The notes beneath the pieces were generated by a model. The model did not search any database, was not told where the DNA came from, and saw only the letters and a program-made list of their open reading frames with translations. A DNA stretch of 64,000 nucleotides from Hydractinia symbiolongicarpus (Eukaryota; Cnidaria; Hydrozoa; Anthoathecata; Hydractiniidae): assembly GCF_029227915.1 (NCBI RefSeq), contig NC_079889.1, positions 6,076,001 through 6,140,000 of the forward strand. The letters are read 5' to 3'. Position 1 is the first letter of the stretch. Every line of letters begins with the position of its first letter. Positions 1-12,200 of the stretch are shown piece after piece. The position numbers and the translations under genes are program-made.

Positions 1-177
1 AAACAAAGTAAAATAACAAACTTATATAAACAAACTGAGGAAAATACAGCTAGCTAGATATCCATAATACCCACGACCACACTCAACAACCGCGCTGCAC
101 TAAATTGTCGGTTTACCCATATTGTCGGAGGGCTGCCCATATTGTCTTTTTTCCACAGTTCAAAATATCGGACATAC

Positions 178-510
178 GATGGCCCCTATGGCTCACTTCT
201 CTTCTCAATAAAAACACTTCTCTTCTTAGTCAAAACACTTCTCTTCTGTATAACAACACTTCTCTTCTGTATAAAAACACTCCTCTTCTGTATAAAAAAC
301 TTCTCTACTTTGTGCGATGGCCCCTATGGCTCACTTTTCTTCTCAATCAAAACACTTCTCTTCTTAGTCAAAACACTTCTCTTCTGTATAAAAACACTTC
401 TCTTCTGTATAAAAAACTTCTCTACCTTGATACCCAAAGTTCTCTTCCGTTCGAAACACTTCTCTTCTAAGTGCGAAACACTTCTCTTCCAAGTGCGAAA
501 CACTTCTCTT
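178..510 (+). repeat. Left subterminal array of CACTTCTCTTC units
   Basis: About a dozen short units of the form AAAACACTTCTCTTCT follow each of two copies of the GATGGCCCCTATGG core (178 and 316). The array appears in reverse complement at 2434-2554. Dense subterminal motifs like these are typical transposase-binding sites. Reading frames across it give only Leu/Ser/Phe-rich repeats and are not genes. Confidence 0.7.
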
Positions 511-1309
511 CCATAAGCTCGAAAATTTCCCAGACTAAATCTGGTCATGAATTTATCGCCCGCACTTTCCCGAAATCGCCCGGAACATTCCCGAAATGCA
601 ATTCCTTGTAACAAACCATGCGGACGATATTTAGGAAGAAGGCGCTTGAAGAGAAAGGAGTTAATATAGTTTATATATAAGTTATTTATAAAGTAAACTT
701 TATCAAAAACCATCAAAAACAATTCTTTTAAGAACTTCACTACCACATAGTAAGTTTATTTTAATTTTTATAGTTTTTTTGAATCACATTAGTGTCTGTT
801 TTTTTTTCTTTTTCGGGTATTGTTCGGGCCTATGCGGGTTTTTCGGGCGAACCCTTATATTTTTTTCAAAACGCCGAACTCGCCCGAAAACGCCCGCACT
901 TTTTACGGCGTATGCGGCTTATCGGCACCCTCGTCATAAATTCTTACGGGGCATATTAACGTTTCTGCAAAATTAAATTTTTCGCGGGAAAAACTTTGCG
1001 AAATTTCAAGCTATATTCTTATACGGTCCCAGAAGCGTAATACGAGATTGCTTTTTTTATCTAGTTTCCACTAACTTTGAACTTTTATAATTGCGATTCG
1101 GCGAAACTAGAACGTTTTGCGGTTTACAATTGACCCTACTTTATCTGGGAATAAACATTGATTGCGATTTCTGTTAGGAACAGAACTCTTGGTTTACAAA
1201 AACCAAGATATTTTTTTTGCAGCAATGTTGGAAAAAGAACTCGTGGTTTTGAAAAAACAAGATATATATTTCTAAAATCCAAGTATTTTACATTGTTACA
1301 GGTGTTGTA

Positions 1310-2364
1310 TTACATATATCTTTTAACTGCATAAATCAAGGCAATATAATAATCAATAGCTTCATGAGCTGCATCTGGCTTAAAGGTTCCCTACCGCTAA
1401 AAATAAAGTTGAGCTCATATTAAAGATCTTTGAAAGTTGTCTATAAATCTTTTTATTTTTTGAAAAATCTTTATCCGTTCTCGAGATATTTGTCTTAAAA
1501 GTAGCGCTAATTATGCGAAATTATGACGTCATGAGTATGCATTGAGCATAATTATGGTAACTAAATAAAAAAAATATGTAGAATGTTCAAAACCCGTCAA
1601 AGTGAATGGCCAGAAAATAACTTAACTTTTTAACTCTATATGGCTTTTCAAAAATGTTAAATTAACTCCCTTGCAGACATCATGCATAATTATTGAATCT
1701 TCTTAGTCCAAATTCTAAAGAACCAATCAAGAATTTTTAAAAAAATGTTTAAATTCCTAGACAACCTTTCAAGCTCTTTCATATGAGCTCAACTTGATTT
1801 TTCATGGGAGGTAACCTTTAAGTTTGGAGAAACCCTCCATTGGAAGAACTGTTTCCGCAAATTCAATACATTCAGGCTCATTATCGTGATCTGGTACAGA
1901 TAGTTCACTAAATTCTTCTAGCTCATGAAGATCTAAAGTTTTTTTAAAAGACTCGCAACAATATAATTCTGGAACAAAGTACAATGTATCAGGCCTTCCA
2001 CGGGGGAGCAGTAGCACCTTTGTTTGGTGTTAACAGATGTTGATTCCAACAGATCGCAAATTCATTAAGGTTCTTTCTGATCAAATCCATAAAGCAGTAG
2101 CGTACACATTCAGCAATGAGTGCATCACCAGCACCTAAAAATGTCTTTTGAAAGTTGTGACCAAAAAGACTCAATTCTTTGTTAAGCTGTTGGTGTACCA
2201 ACAATAAAACTGCCAGTGCCAGCATATTCGTCATTATGCTGAGATCTTAATGCAATCTCAACAGCTTCCAAAATACAGTTTTCAGTACCATCATCAGACC
2301 TTATTCTTGTTGAAAAAAAATATGCCACATGGCGAGCGGACTGGTCCCGTGTAATAAACCTCAC
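1310..2364 (-). pseudogene. Decayed integrase-core-like transposase
   Basis: Read on the minus strand, three successive frames give pieces of one protein. The first (2364-2182) has RIRSDDGTEN and AGTGSF. The second (to about 1990) has VRYCFMDLIRKNL and a WNQHLL block. The third (from about 2017) has GRPDTLYFVPELY. These match, in order, the C-terminal half of an integrase-core-domain protein family common in cnidarian and fish transposons (SD.GTEN..., NQRIE region, CIRFCFM.LI, WN.H, GRPD.MYFLPELY). Frames change near 2182 and 2005. A 434-bp MITE then splits the gene at TTAA. Beyond the MITE the original frame resumes and reaches a stop at 1310-1312. The N-terminal half is not visible. The gene is certainly inactive; family assignment is from memory. 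Confidence 0.6.
1384..1817. mobile_element. MITE with TTAA target duplication
   Basis: A 434-bp insert flanked by TTAA at 1380-1383 and 1818-1821. The ends are inverted: AGGTTCCCTACC on the left, and AGGTAACCT on the right, which is AGGTTACCT in complement. Similarity continues inward for about 100 bp through a shared AGTTGAGCTCATAT block (about 1411 on the left; complement near 1784-1797 on the right). No coding capacity. Removing the insert restores a continuous reading frame of the surrounding transposase relic, so the boundaries are well supported. TTAA targeting fits the Kolobok or piggyBac superfamilies. Confidence 0.75.
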
Positions 2365-2433
2365 AAAAGGTTAAAATTACGGACCAATGATGTAAAATTG
2401 CAGACCAGATTTTAGAATTCAAGTTGTAAAGAG

Positions 2434-2600
2434 TCACATGCAGAGAAGTGTTAAGTGTAGAAGAGAAGTGTCAAAACACTGAAGAGAAGTGTCAAAATAC
2501 AGAAGAGAAGTGTTTCGTTATATAGAAGAGAAGTTTTTTTGATTTGGAAGAGAAGTGAGCCATAGGGGCCATCGTACGGACAACATGGGTCGACAGACAT
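2434..2600 (-). repeat. Right inverted arm with GAGAAGTG units
   Basis: Reverse-complement counterpart of the left arm. Repeated AGAAGAGAAGTGT units are followed by GTGAGCCATAGGGGCCATC at 2555-2573 and by a short outer block ending near 2600. Confidence 0.65.
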
Positions 2601-3305
2601 CGCGGGATGACACACCTCCACGCGCCCCCAAGACACACGAAAACGAAAGGTTTAAGAAGTCTGTTTATTTTTGTTTATAAGAAAAATTCCATGCAGCAAA
2701 GCCAAGCTTCTAAGGACCCCTACTTTATCAGCCCTTTTAACGTCGACCCTCCAACTTGCGTTTGGATGACTAGTCGATAATGCGCCTGTGGAAATATTCA
2801 CTTTGGCAATAAAGAAATACCGCCGTTTGAATTTTGTTGCTGTCGAAACAATTTTTTTAGAAATCTGTTTACCCGTTGCGTCTATGTGTAGAGCCATAAA
2901 GAGCGATCCAGAAAATGTATGGGATCATGTACTTTTCACGAACGGTTGAAGAGATATTGTGGTTTAAAGGTATTTTAATGCCATCAATCCATCTGCTCTG
3001 AAAACGGGTAATTTGACCCCGCTTTGGGAAACTTACCCAATTTGGTCAACGATGGCCCCAGTTACCCATGCGGGAAATGACATGACAGAAGGTGATGTCA
3101 GTCAATTTAAGCCGTTTCCAAGATATAAGACCTTAAACATAAAAAAGCAATGCAATGACGTCGCTCATTTTGAAAATGCTATCGACGTCAGTCTAAATGT
3201 ATTGACTTCGCGCCAAACGTCTGGGCAGTTAATTAATGCATCCACTTTGTCTGTTACAGACAGACACACAGACAGACACAGTCTTCGTATCATTTTAAGA
3301 GACTA
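2601..3305. other. Intergenic, no supported gene
   Basis: Open frames here are short, lack recognisable motifs and are not supported by splice signals. A small CAGA/CACA-rich microsatellite lies at 3258-3282. Confidence 0.5.
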
Positions 3306-3783
3306 CAGTGAAACCTCTCCGGACACCATCGGACCTCAAGAAAGTGTCCGCTATAGAGAGGTGTCCGCTACATAGAGGTCCTTTCCAAAATTTGCTTAAA
3401 TTTCTTCAAAAAGCATCCCGGGGCTATTAGGGCGTATTAAAATGTTTCTATCCCTCCCTCATTGCTCTATGGAAATTATAGTGACTAGGAAACGCGTTAG
3501 CCGCGGAGGTGGAATACGGCCTGGAAATGCCTGCGAATTTTCGGTTTTATAACCCTGGAAAAGCCATGAACTGGCTGAAAGATAACATACAAAATATTGA
3601 AGAATTATTAAATAACATGTCTTTGGTAAATATAAACAAATTCGTTACAAAAATTTGTTTTGTACGACCCATTCTTAAGCTTGTCCGCTGTAGAGAGGGG
3701 GTAATGTCAATCGGAACCTTGAAATGATGTCCGTTATGTAGAGGTATCCGCTATAAAATGTCCCCTATAAGGAGATTTCACTG
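3306..3783. mobile_element. pogo/Tigger-like MITE
   Basis: The left end, after a TA at 3304-3305, reads CAGTGAAACCTCTCCGGACA. The right end is the complement: GGAGATTTCACTG at 3771-3783. Both ends carry several GTCCGCTATAGAGAGG-type units (3346-3380 and 3680-3760). CAGTG..ACCTCT termini with TA targets are characteristic of pogo-type mariner elements and their MITEs. The right-hand flank is TG, not TA, so the duplication has decayed. No transposase is present. Confidence 0.65.
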
Positions 3784-5230
3784 TGGTCGATAAGACCCGT
3801 GGAAAATCCACCTAGGCAGAAGAACTAGAAATCGGTAGGTTTTAGAAGTTTGATGACGTCAACAATGCGTATTCAAAAACTTTTTTTAGAAGAGTATATA
3901 GAGCTTAAAATTCTGATCAAAGTCATGTGCTTCTGGTTAGGGAGATATTGGGGGTATAGAATTCAACAAAGTGCCAAAATTGTTTTTGCAAAGTTTGTTT
4001 CAAAGTTACTTCCATTGTATAGAACTTTAAACGCTGGCGAATAAAATGTTTAGAATCATGTTCTTTTGAAAAAAACGGCTGTGGAGATATTGAGGTTTAT
4101 CCCTTAACTTAATATTGCTCCACGCAGACACTAAAAGGAATCATTCATGATAAATAAAAAGATAAAAAAAGCCAACTTAGTTCTCAGAGTATTTTAAGTT
4201 TTTACATCGAACTTTTATTGCTCTTAGAATAATTAAAAATTAATTCTGTAAAATATCAATATATTGTATGTCATATATATGACAATACACACTCCATGCC
4301 GTCCCCACAGTCAATTGCTTCGCCTTATTTTTACATGAGCTGTACACAACAGGAAAAAGAAAAAAAAAGTCTCTTTGTAGTGACTGTGTTTACCTGTAGG
4401 TAGGTACAAGAAACTGCTCTCTTCTTCTTTGCGGTTTTTGGTGGAAAGTCGCTTAACTTTAACTTGTCTTGACTTGAACGTTTTTTAACCCCTCTCCCCC
4501 TCCCCGCTTCCGGACGTTTGAATTAAGAGGCTTTTACTTTATGCACTAAAACTTATCGCAAATGCACCAGTACTTTATCGCCATTTTAACTTGACTGCTT
4601 GTGCAACTTCTAATTTGAACTCCCTACAAATGGCAAAAACGGTTGCTGATAGGTGTTGCTATGCAGTTGTTTTAGTTTGTGGTCGAGAATGTATCAAATT
4701 ATTACCAACCAGACAGACTTTTATCGTAAACACTACTTACTGTCTATAATGTCATTAAATCTTTGTCAAACATAACAGCATAACAGTCTTTTTTTGTAAA
4801 AATACGCATTAGAAAGGGTTTGGGCATGAGATGGATAAAACGTTGTTGTTGTCTCCTCCCCTACAATTACTAAGATTAAAATGATCACCAAATTTTTTCC
4901 TAACTTCATATAAGATGACCCAGCAACCGGAAATATTGCACAAAAAAGCTGTCTGGCATGTGTGCAAAAATAACTCGAAAATCCTGTAATTTTTCGGTTA
5001 ATTCAACAGCAAAAATGTTAAGAGGAATCGAAACTTTAAAAAGTATTAAATTAAATGTTAATAAGTTAAAACAAAGAGACCTTAAGCTGGTTATTCAGCA
5101 TTGAATTCACACACGTCACTATTTCATTATTGCCAGTAAATACAAGGAACTGAGAGTCAAAGGAACTGAAAGTCATTTTTGTGCATCAAACATGAAAACA
5201 GTGATTTAATAACAGACAATTGTTTGTGAT
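3784..5230. other. Intergenic, no supported gene
   Basis: AT-rich sequence with only short, motif-free frames. A block CCATGCCGTCCCCACAGTC at 4297-4315 resembles CATGCCTTCCCCACAGTC at 5252-5269 next to the candidate promoter below, which may reflect an old duplication. Confidence 0.4.
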
Positions 5231-5239
5231 GTTGGATGA

Positions 5240-5247
5240 TATAAATA
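5240..5247 (+). promoter_or_regulatory. Candidate TATA box
   Basis: TATAAATA stands about 80 bases upstream of an ATG (5327) followed by a good splice donor. This is a weak call on sequence alone, because the region is AT-rich. Confidence 0.25.
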
Positions 5248-5326
5248 CTACATGCCTTCCCCACAGTCGGCCTCGAAAAGCTTTTGGCTTAGTGAGACTA
5301 AACTGAGAGAGTCTACTTCCGTAAGA

Positions 5327-5822
5327 ATGGAACACGAGAATAGCAACGGTACCATCACAAAATTTATAAGTGAGTATTGCGTCTAAAGATACAACAAATT
5401 CTGGGTAAACTATAAGTCGAAACTAGTCGTTGTGGCTTCTATGCGTTAAATATTAAGTATCCATTAATAGTAGTATGTTGCTTAGCTGTCTGCCTGGCTA
5501 GGACGCAAATTAGCAAGTACAATATAATTACATCATGGCCATTTCCTAGGAAGCACTGTGCTAGAGAAGATTCTCGACTATGATAGTGTATAAATATTAT
5601 GTCAAGATTTTTACTAGTTGATGCTGAATAAGAGACATACTGTTTTCTTTGGGCTTTACAGTTTAAATATTTTTCCCGGCATCTTGTTTGATCAAATTTT
5701 TATTTTATTTCTTAGAAAGTAATACGACATCAAAGCCAACTTTATCTGTAAAAAATTCATCAAAGTTGCAAGTAAAGAAAGTCATAGTGATAAAAAACAA
5801 TGCTTTTTTCAAATTGAAATAG
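5327..5822 (+). CDS. Candidate two-exon small protein (about 49 aa), unknown
   Basis: Exon 1 (5327-5369) starts with ATG and ends at a consensus donor, GTGAGT at 5370. Exon 2 (5716-5822) follows the acceptor TTTATTTCTTAG and runs in frame to a TAG at 5820-5822. The phases agree (43 + 107 = 150 nt). The predicted product begins MEHENSNGTITKF and is Lys/Ser/Asn-rich with no known domain. A TATA-like box precedes it. Without the intron the ATG reaches a stop after five more codons, so the call depends entirely on splicing. It could be chance in AT-rich DNA. Confidence 0.25.
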
Positions 5823-8800
5823 AAGAATCAAGTATCGGGATATATGTTAAACTAGTGTACGTTCCGATGAGAAGCTGCATGAAAATGCTTGACACATGAG
5901 ATGACTGTGTGAACAGTAATTGTTAGTCTACTCGTCAACATTATACAGCATAAAATAGTATATTTATTAATTTATTTTTCAAGCATGATTTTTTTTATTG
6001 ATACAATGACAGGTATTCTGCACAGAATTCAAAAACAGTCTGTGAAAACTTTTACGCTCGAGAAAATTTTGCCTACAATTACTTTCTTTTTATCTTTGTC
6101 AAAAAGCTTGACTCTTTATTAAACTGGAGTTGTGGTAAAAATTTGAACTTTCACGAAAGCCTATTCCGCAAATTAGAAACTGTTGTTGATAGGACAGGGT
6201 TACGATAAGCTGTGTCCTGTGATATTTTTAAACTGCCGTGTTACGAAAAAGTTATTTTTTAACCACAATTCGGGTGTGTCCTATACCGGTACTATAAAGC
6301 GCCCCACCTGCATTCGAACACTCCACAGAACGTTCAACGCCAGGTCATTCATCTAGTCTGTTATATGAATACACCATTTTCATCCTCCTGTCAGTAATAT
6401 TATGGTAAGAGCAAAAGATATAACAGGGCCATTTATTTAACACATGACATTTTTGGTACTTTTGTGTAAGTTCAGAGGCAAGAAACAAATTTAAGACTTA
6501 ATTCATACCCTAAAAAACCGTATAATAATATCCGTAATACATAAAAAACTCTTTCTACCGAGAAACGGGTGCAATTTTTACTTAATTTTCAATTCTACAG
6601 TGCAAGCTTATTTTTTTCTGGGATTGAAATAGCGTGCAAAATGCTTATACAGTTGCCGCTCGATAAGTAAAACTGTCAAGGCACCGAAAGAAACTTTTTC
6701 CACAAAAAAATAATTTCGTCAAAAAAAAGTAGTTTTAAATTAGAAACCCTAAAAAATATAGGTGCCAAAGGTTCCAGAAGGGGTAGGATAAGACATAGCG
6801 AGTTTAATTTAGGAGATGCACTTTTATACAGTCACTCAGAACGAAACTTAGCTGTGATGTTTCTCCACGCATGTGATACACATGTAAAAACACACGTTCG
6901 ATCGTTGGAATTTCTTCTTGGATTCTGCCCACTACCCCAGGGTTTACGGAGCCCGCTAATTCCCAGACAGATTGGTGCAATTTGTGAGCGCCCTGAGGTA
7001 GTAAAAAATTGGATTGATCTGCCCCTGACTTCAATAAACGGACGTTTGTGTAAATTTTGTTTATTTTTAAACAATTTGACTATTTTCTCTATATTTTTGA
7101 TCGATTATATTACTCCGCATTAAGCATAAGTCACTATTCTGATTTATTGTCCCCGCAAAAGGTAGCGAAATTAGGCCCATAATCAAGCATTGTCCATTTA
7201 ATTTTCTTATAGCCAGTTTTACCACTGTGTTTCTTCTGTATTTTGATTTTTGATAGTGTCCAGTTCGCTTCCGCTTCTGTTACCTGTTAATAAGGACGGA
7301 AATAAATTCAACTGTCTTGTAAAACTTTTTTTCCTAAAAAATTTAAAATGGTCTTTCTTCTTCTTCTCTGTGTTTGAATGCACGTGCGCATACAAAATTT
7401 TGTAAACACCCGCAACCACGTGCTTCTGTTATGGACACACAAAAGAAACGATATTATTGTCAGCAAACACTAAACATAAATGTTCAAAATTAAATATATA
7501 TAGCCAAGTTTAAAATATGTATGCTCAAATATTGTAAAATTTATAGCTCTAAATCAAAATTCTTTTGGTCAATTATAGCACATATATGGCCAAACACAAA
7601 CATATATCGGATTTTCTGTCGCAGCTTCTTTGTCCCAAGTCCCTCCCAAGACATGTGTTGTTGTTAAAGATTGAAGATGCGATCTTTGGAAATTAGACGT
7701 CGTCCAGATGAAATGATTGGAAGTAGTGGTACGTGGTTACTCCAGCAGGTAATGCAGGACATACAAAAACTTTTCCTTACATCACAGCGAATTATTGTTT
7801 GTCAAAACAGCTATGCAGACATGTTCCGTCCGAGCTTCGTTGGCGTTCATCTTTTGACAGAAGTGAAGGGTCGTATGGCGAGATATTGGTTGCAATCCTC
7901 GGTTACTAACTGCAATGTGTGTAAATATTCGAACATTATGCGCGTTGTTAGAATCAGCAATTAAGGAAATCATCGGTGTGACTAGAAATATCAAGCAACA
8001 GAGAACGATTGTGGTTTTCTCTCACGAAAGGTTAAAATGTACAGCGAGAATGAATAAGGCAAACCCGTGAGAAACATGATCCATTTGGAACGCAATTACG
8101 ATGAGTTCGAAGGATATAACGCTGAAAATGTCTGCCTTAAATTCTTTGTAGCTGTTTTGTATTAGAATCACTTAGATCCACACAGTTAATATAACGGATT
8201 TAAAAACAGATGGTTATGCGAGCATCGCAAAATAATGAATACTAGGTTGGTCGTGCATACCCGCGTCGATCAACTGAATGGTGATATATTTAGGATGTAC
8301 AAGTAATAGTCTCGCGATTTTATCTCCTTCACTTTCATTAAAATTTAAAGTCTGAGGAGGCATAAAATAGAGCACTGTTTGTTGTTTCATTTTGATCCCT
8401 ACAATCTGAATAAACCATTCCGGTCTGTTCTGACAAAAAAATGTAATTCATGAGCAATACGTTGAGATCTCAAGGACTGGTAGTACAACAAGAAAGACTG
8501 GAACGTCCTGATTTCAATTTCGTCAACAGAGCTATTTAAGATACTTTCAATGTTTATTCCAAAAAGCTCGGGGAAGAATTTTTTGAGGAGTCTTAGATCC
8601 ATCCCGCAACATTCCTGTGCTCTGCTTACATTGCATATACTTATCACGCATAAATAAAGCATGAACGGAGAGAGTTTAAAAAGCCTTGGGGAAAAAAGTT
8701 GTTTTGAAAATAGCCATATTTTTAAAAATCACTATTTATATATTTATAAATGGCAATATATATTTTGAAAATGAACATATATTTTTAAAAAGAAGACCAT

Positions 8801-9060
8801 TTTTATATTTTATAAATAAGTATATATATTTTATAAATGCCATATATATTTTATAAATGGCCATATATATATTTCATCGCGTATGCCTGCTCGTATGTAG
8901 CAATAATCAATACATTGCATTATCGGTTTAATCCAATCATCATTCACGTTCAAACATGTTTTTTGTTATCAATGCAATGATATTTTAACATTCTAACATT
9001 TTTAATTATTCAATGTAATAATTTCTATTTGTTCAATGCAATTACTTTCCTATCTATATT
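5823..9060. other. Intergenic, no recognised gene; AT-rich repeat at 8700-8880
   Basis: Open frames of 60-100 codons occur on both strands at 6804-7123, 7671-7994 and 8399-8662. None has a recognisable domain or convincing splice context. At about 8700-8880 a low-complexity block repeats the motif ATATATATTTTATAAATGGCC-like with variations. Confidence 0.4.
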
Positions 9061-9075
9061 ATAATACCCGTATAC

Positions 9076-9100
9076 GTCCGTCCGTCTTTCCGTCCGTCCG
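9076..9100 (+). repeat. (GTCC)n short microsatellite
   Basis: GTCCGTCCGTCTTTCCGTCCGTCC follows CTATATTATAATACCCGTATAC. This composite is often seen at the ends of dispersed elements, perhaps Helitron-like, but no second end is identified. It marks the left margin of the Polinton segment. Confidence 0.5.
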
Positions 9101-9276
9101 CGGTGCTTAGTCATGCATATCAAGGTAAAGTACCTATCATACAAAAAAGAGTAGAAAGGGGGAATTCCTTAAAAATCAACGCATGCCCAGTAAAGAGGGG
9201 AATAACTGTGTTAGTTGGGCAAAATGAAATGCTCGGACTTTGTTGAAATCTGTATATAATAAAGGGTGGGGGCGAT

Positions 9277-12200
9277 GTGTCCGATTACCACAAAACTAAG
9301 AGCTCCGGGTCGCTGTCAAGCATGGTGGAAATCGAAGCGTTCGTAGAAGAATCCGAAATGAAGCCCCTCGATCTGGAGGATCACCAGTTTTGGACCGGGG
9401 CTTATTTACCATCCACTAGAACCACCGATACCCCGGGAGCGTATAAAGGCAAAATTGCTTTTGATCAAGTACAGATAAAGGTGATAAGTACGCGTGAACC
9501 CCTCTTGGGATGCGGCCCTCTCCCGGATTGGTTGCGAAAAAAGGTGCATCTACGCCATGGATGGAGTTTCTAACAAGGCCAGCTCTCACCTTAGCTCGAG
9601 ACTACTACGGGGACCCTAAGCTTACGCGTAATGACGTCAGACCTACGAGGCTGGTGGATTTGGAGTGGGTTGCCAAGCAATTCAAGGTCAACATTAGGGT
9701 ATTTGAGCCCAAGACAAACTCCGAGAAAGCACCATGGCGACTCGTCTATGGGCAAAGGCAGCACAAAAAATGTTTGGATGGCATCAATCTAGGTATGCTG
9801 GATAGGGACTGTTTTTACATAAAGGATTTAGATGTGCTGACCCAACACTGGGAATGCGAGGTATGAAACAGAAGGTTAATTGCGCCTTTTCTCTTACACG
9901 GCATAAAAGAAACGAATGCGAGGGTGTCAAGTTTTTTTTTTATTATTTATTTATCAGAATATTTATACAGGATATGTACATTTCAGTTTTAAAAAACTGC
10001 TAATAAATTATATATAAAATATGCTCTAAAATTACTATAAAAATTACGATATGTTAAAAAGTAGAAAACTATTCAAAAGAAAAATCTTTATATAATAGAC
10101 AGAGAAGATTATAAACATACCCAAAGAGACTATATATCCAAACAAATGTGAGAGAGAAAGGTAAATTCACTAAGTATATATTAAAAATAGAAAATATATT
10201 AAAAATAGAAAACTATAAATAATAAGTCTGCGCACATGTTATATAATATAATATGTTCTTCAAAATAAATAGTTAGATAGTTAAACCGAATATGAGAAAA
10301 TAAAGACGACGATCATTTGCAAAGGGGGGAAGGTCAAACGTATACCGGGCAGGGCCGAGAAGGTCTTTTACGATGAGGAGTATAGCTATGATGCAACAAA
10401 ATGGATAGAATATATGTCAAAGCAAACCGGAAGGCACATCCATCATGCCTTATGCGGTCATGGTGGTGAATGTGTTACCCGTGATGGCAAAAAGGAATGG
10501 AAGGTTGATGGCTATGAACCTATTTCAAAGACTATATACGTATGCGGGACGGATGCCCCTGTCTATCCGGGAAAACCATGGCGGACAAGACTCATTACAC
10601 TGCAACCCTGTCCAAGTAAAGGATGGTACGGGAAAAGGGCTACAACCTCGTCACAGTTTGTGAATGTGAAAAAACCAGAAGGAATTTAGGCCATACCCAC
10701 ACTATATTGTATTTGACTTTGAGGCCCTCCTATCACCTTTGAATTACCAGCAAACCTCTGATCTAACATACCTTTCGAGACTTATTCCGATAAGTGTTGG
10801 TATTGCCGATAGTTCGAATAGTCGCTCGACGTTCATTGAGCACGAAGACCCCAAGGTTTTAGTTAAACAGTTTGTGGAGGAGCTGGGAAAGAGGCATGCC
10901 CTCATTGTGAAAGAGGTCGAGAGAATGTACCCGAAGCTTGTGTTTCCATACGAATGGTTGACGAGCAACGACAAGTTGGACCATGTGGACCTGTGGCTCA
11001 CGAGGATTTATATAACCTTCTAGGTGGGAGAAACACACTATACGGCGAGGAGTACGAGACATTCTGCGCCAAGTTTTACAGGCGAGGCTACGTCACCATA
11101 ATGGACTGGTTGCGTGAGTACAACTTAGCCGATGCGGAACCGTTCATTGAAGCCGTGGACAAGACGAGGCGGCAGTATTACGATGACGAGATAGATATTT
11201 TGAAGGACGCGGTCAGTATTCCGGGCGTGTTGATGCGCTACGTATTGAACAAGTCTCTACGGTTGAACCCCAAGTTAGAGCTATACGCTCCAGGAGACCC
11301 ATCCAGGCATAGGTGTAAGGACTCTTGCTATAGCAAGACTTGTACGGCTTGCAAGGAGGTACGGAAAACATGTGAAAAATGTATGAGTAATGAAGCCTAC
11401 GAGCTCCTACGGACGGGGATGGTGGGTGGTCCCCCGATCGTATTCTGTAGATACCACGAACGAGACGTGACAGGTATCAGATCTCACGTGTACAAGAAAA
11501 CCCACAAATGCAAGACCACTATAGGGTATGATGCAAACATGCTCTACCCGAGTACCTCGATGCAAGACTTTCCTTGTGAGAAGGAACAACTGATCAAGGT
11601 GACCACACCGACATCAGCACATAACTTAGAGCTACTAGCGCTGGGTGTGATGGATGGATCGTTGTTTGGGTTTGTCCAGGTTGACATCAAGGTACCCGAG
11701 TATTCAGCAAAATGGATCCCCTGTTTGTCGTCAAGGAGATACCTGATGATCAAATCCCTGAGCACATGCATGAATACTTAAAAACTACGGGTCGCAAGCG
11801 TTTTCCAGGTACACGTAAGCTTCTGGGTTTGATGAGAGCTGAAAAAATCCTACTGTATACCCCTGTGCTAAAATGGTACCTTAACCATGGGCTGAAAGTG
11901 ACTGCCTGTTACCGGTTCCTCAAGTACGCCCGAGGTAAGCCCTTTGCCTGGTTCCCGGACGAGATTGTCGATGCACGGCGATAGGCTGATAAAGACCCCG
12001 ACAAGGGTGTTGCGGGAGATACGGCAAAGTTGAAAGGTAACTCGTTTTATGGCAAGATGATAGAGGATCTGGGGAGGCATGCAAGTACTACATTTATGAG
12101 GGATGAAAAGGAGGTTGACGCTGCTCTTGACCTAACCTTGAAGAGATTGGGGATGCGTATAAAGTAAGAAGGTACAAGCACAAGTGTACTATCGATAGAG

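Larger units (their letters stand above)
106..2600. mobile_element. DNA transposon with inverted repeat arms and integrase-like transposase relic
   Basis: Two inverted arms face each other. The core GATGGCCCCTATGGCTCAC sits at 178-196 (again at 316-334), and its exact complement is at 2555-2573. Inward of the core, both arms carry repeated CACTTCTCTTC units (about 196-510 on the left, 2434-2554 complemented on the right). Outward, both arms share a diverged ACCCATRTTGTC block, so the ends are probably near 106 and 2600, but I could not fix a target-site duplication. The interior holds a minus-strand relic of an integrase-core transposase and a nested MITE. Arms plus an internal transposase relic indicate a class II element; the superfamily is unclear. 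Confidence 0.55.

Noticed and set aside
105-746. Leu/Ser-rich frames on both strands in the left arm
   Set aside because: They are translations of the CACTTCTCTTC array; no domain, and they begin at non-ATG codons.
6270-6420. Possible promoter (ACTATAAAGC) and ATG|GTAAGA first exon
   Set aside because: The nearest acceptor gives a stop after nine codons; no supporting coding sequence.
7671-8662. Frames of 70-97 codons on both strands
   Set aside because: No motif, no splice support, and overlapping frames of equal quality on the opposite strand.
9060-9110. Helitron 5' end
   Set aside because: Only a TCTATATTATAATACC-like word and (GTCC)n are seen; no CTRR end with hairpin and no Rep/helicase gene nearby.
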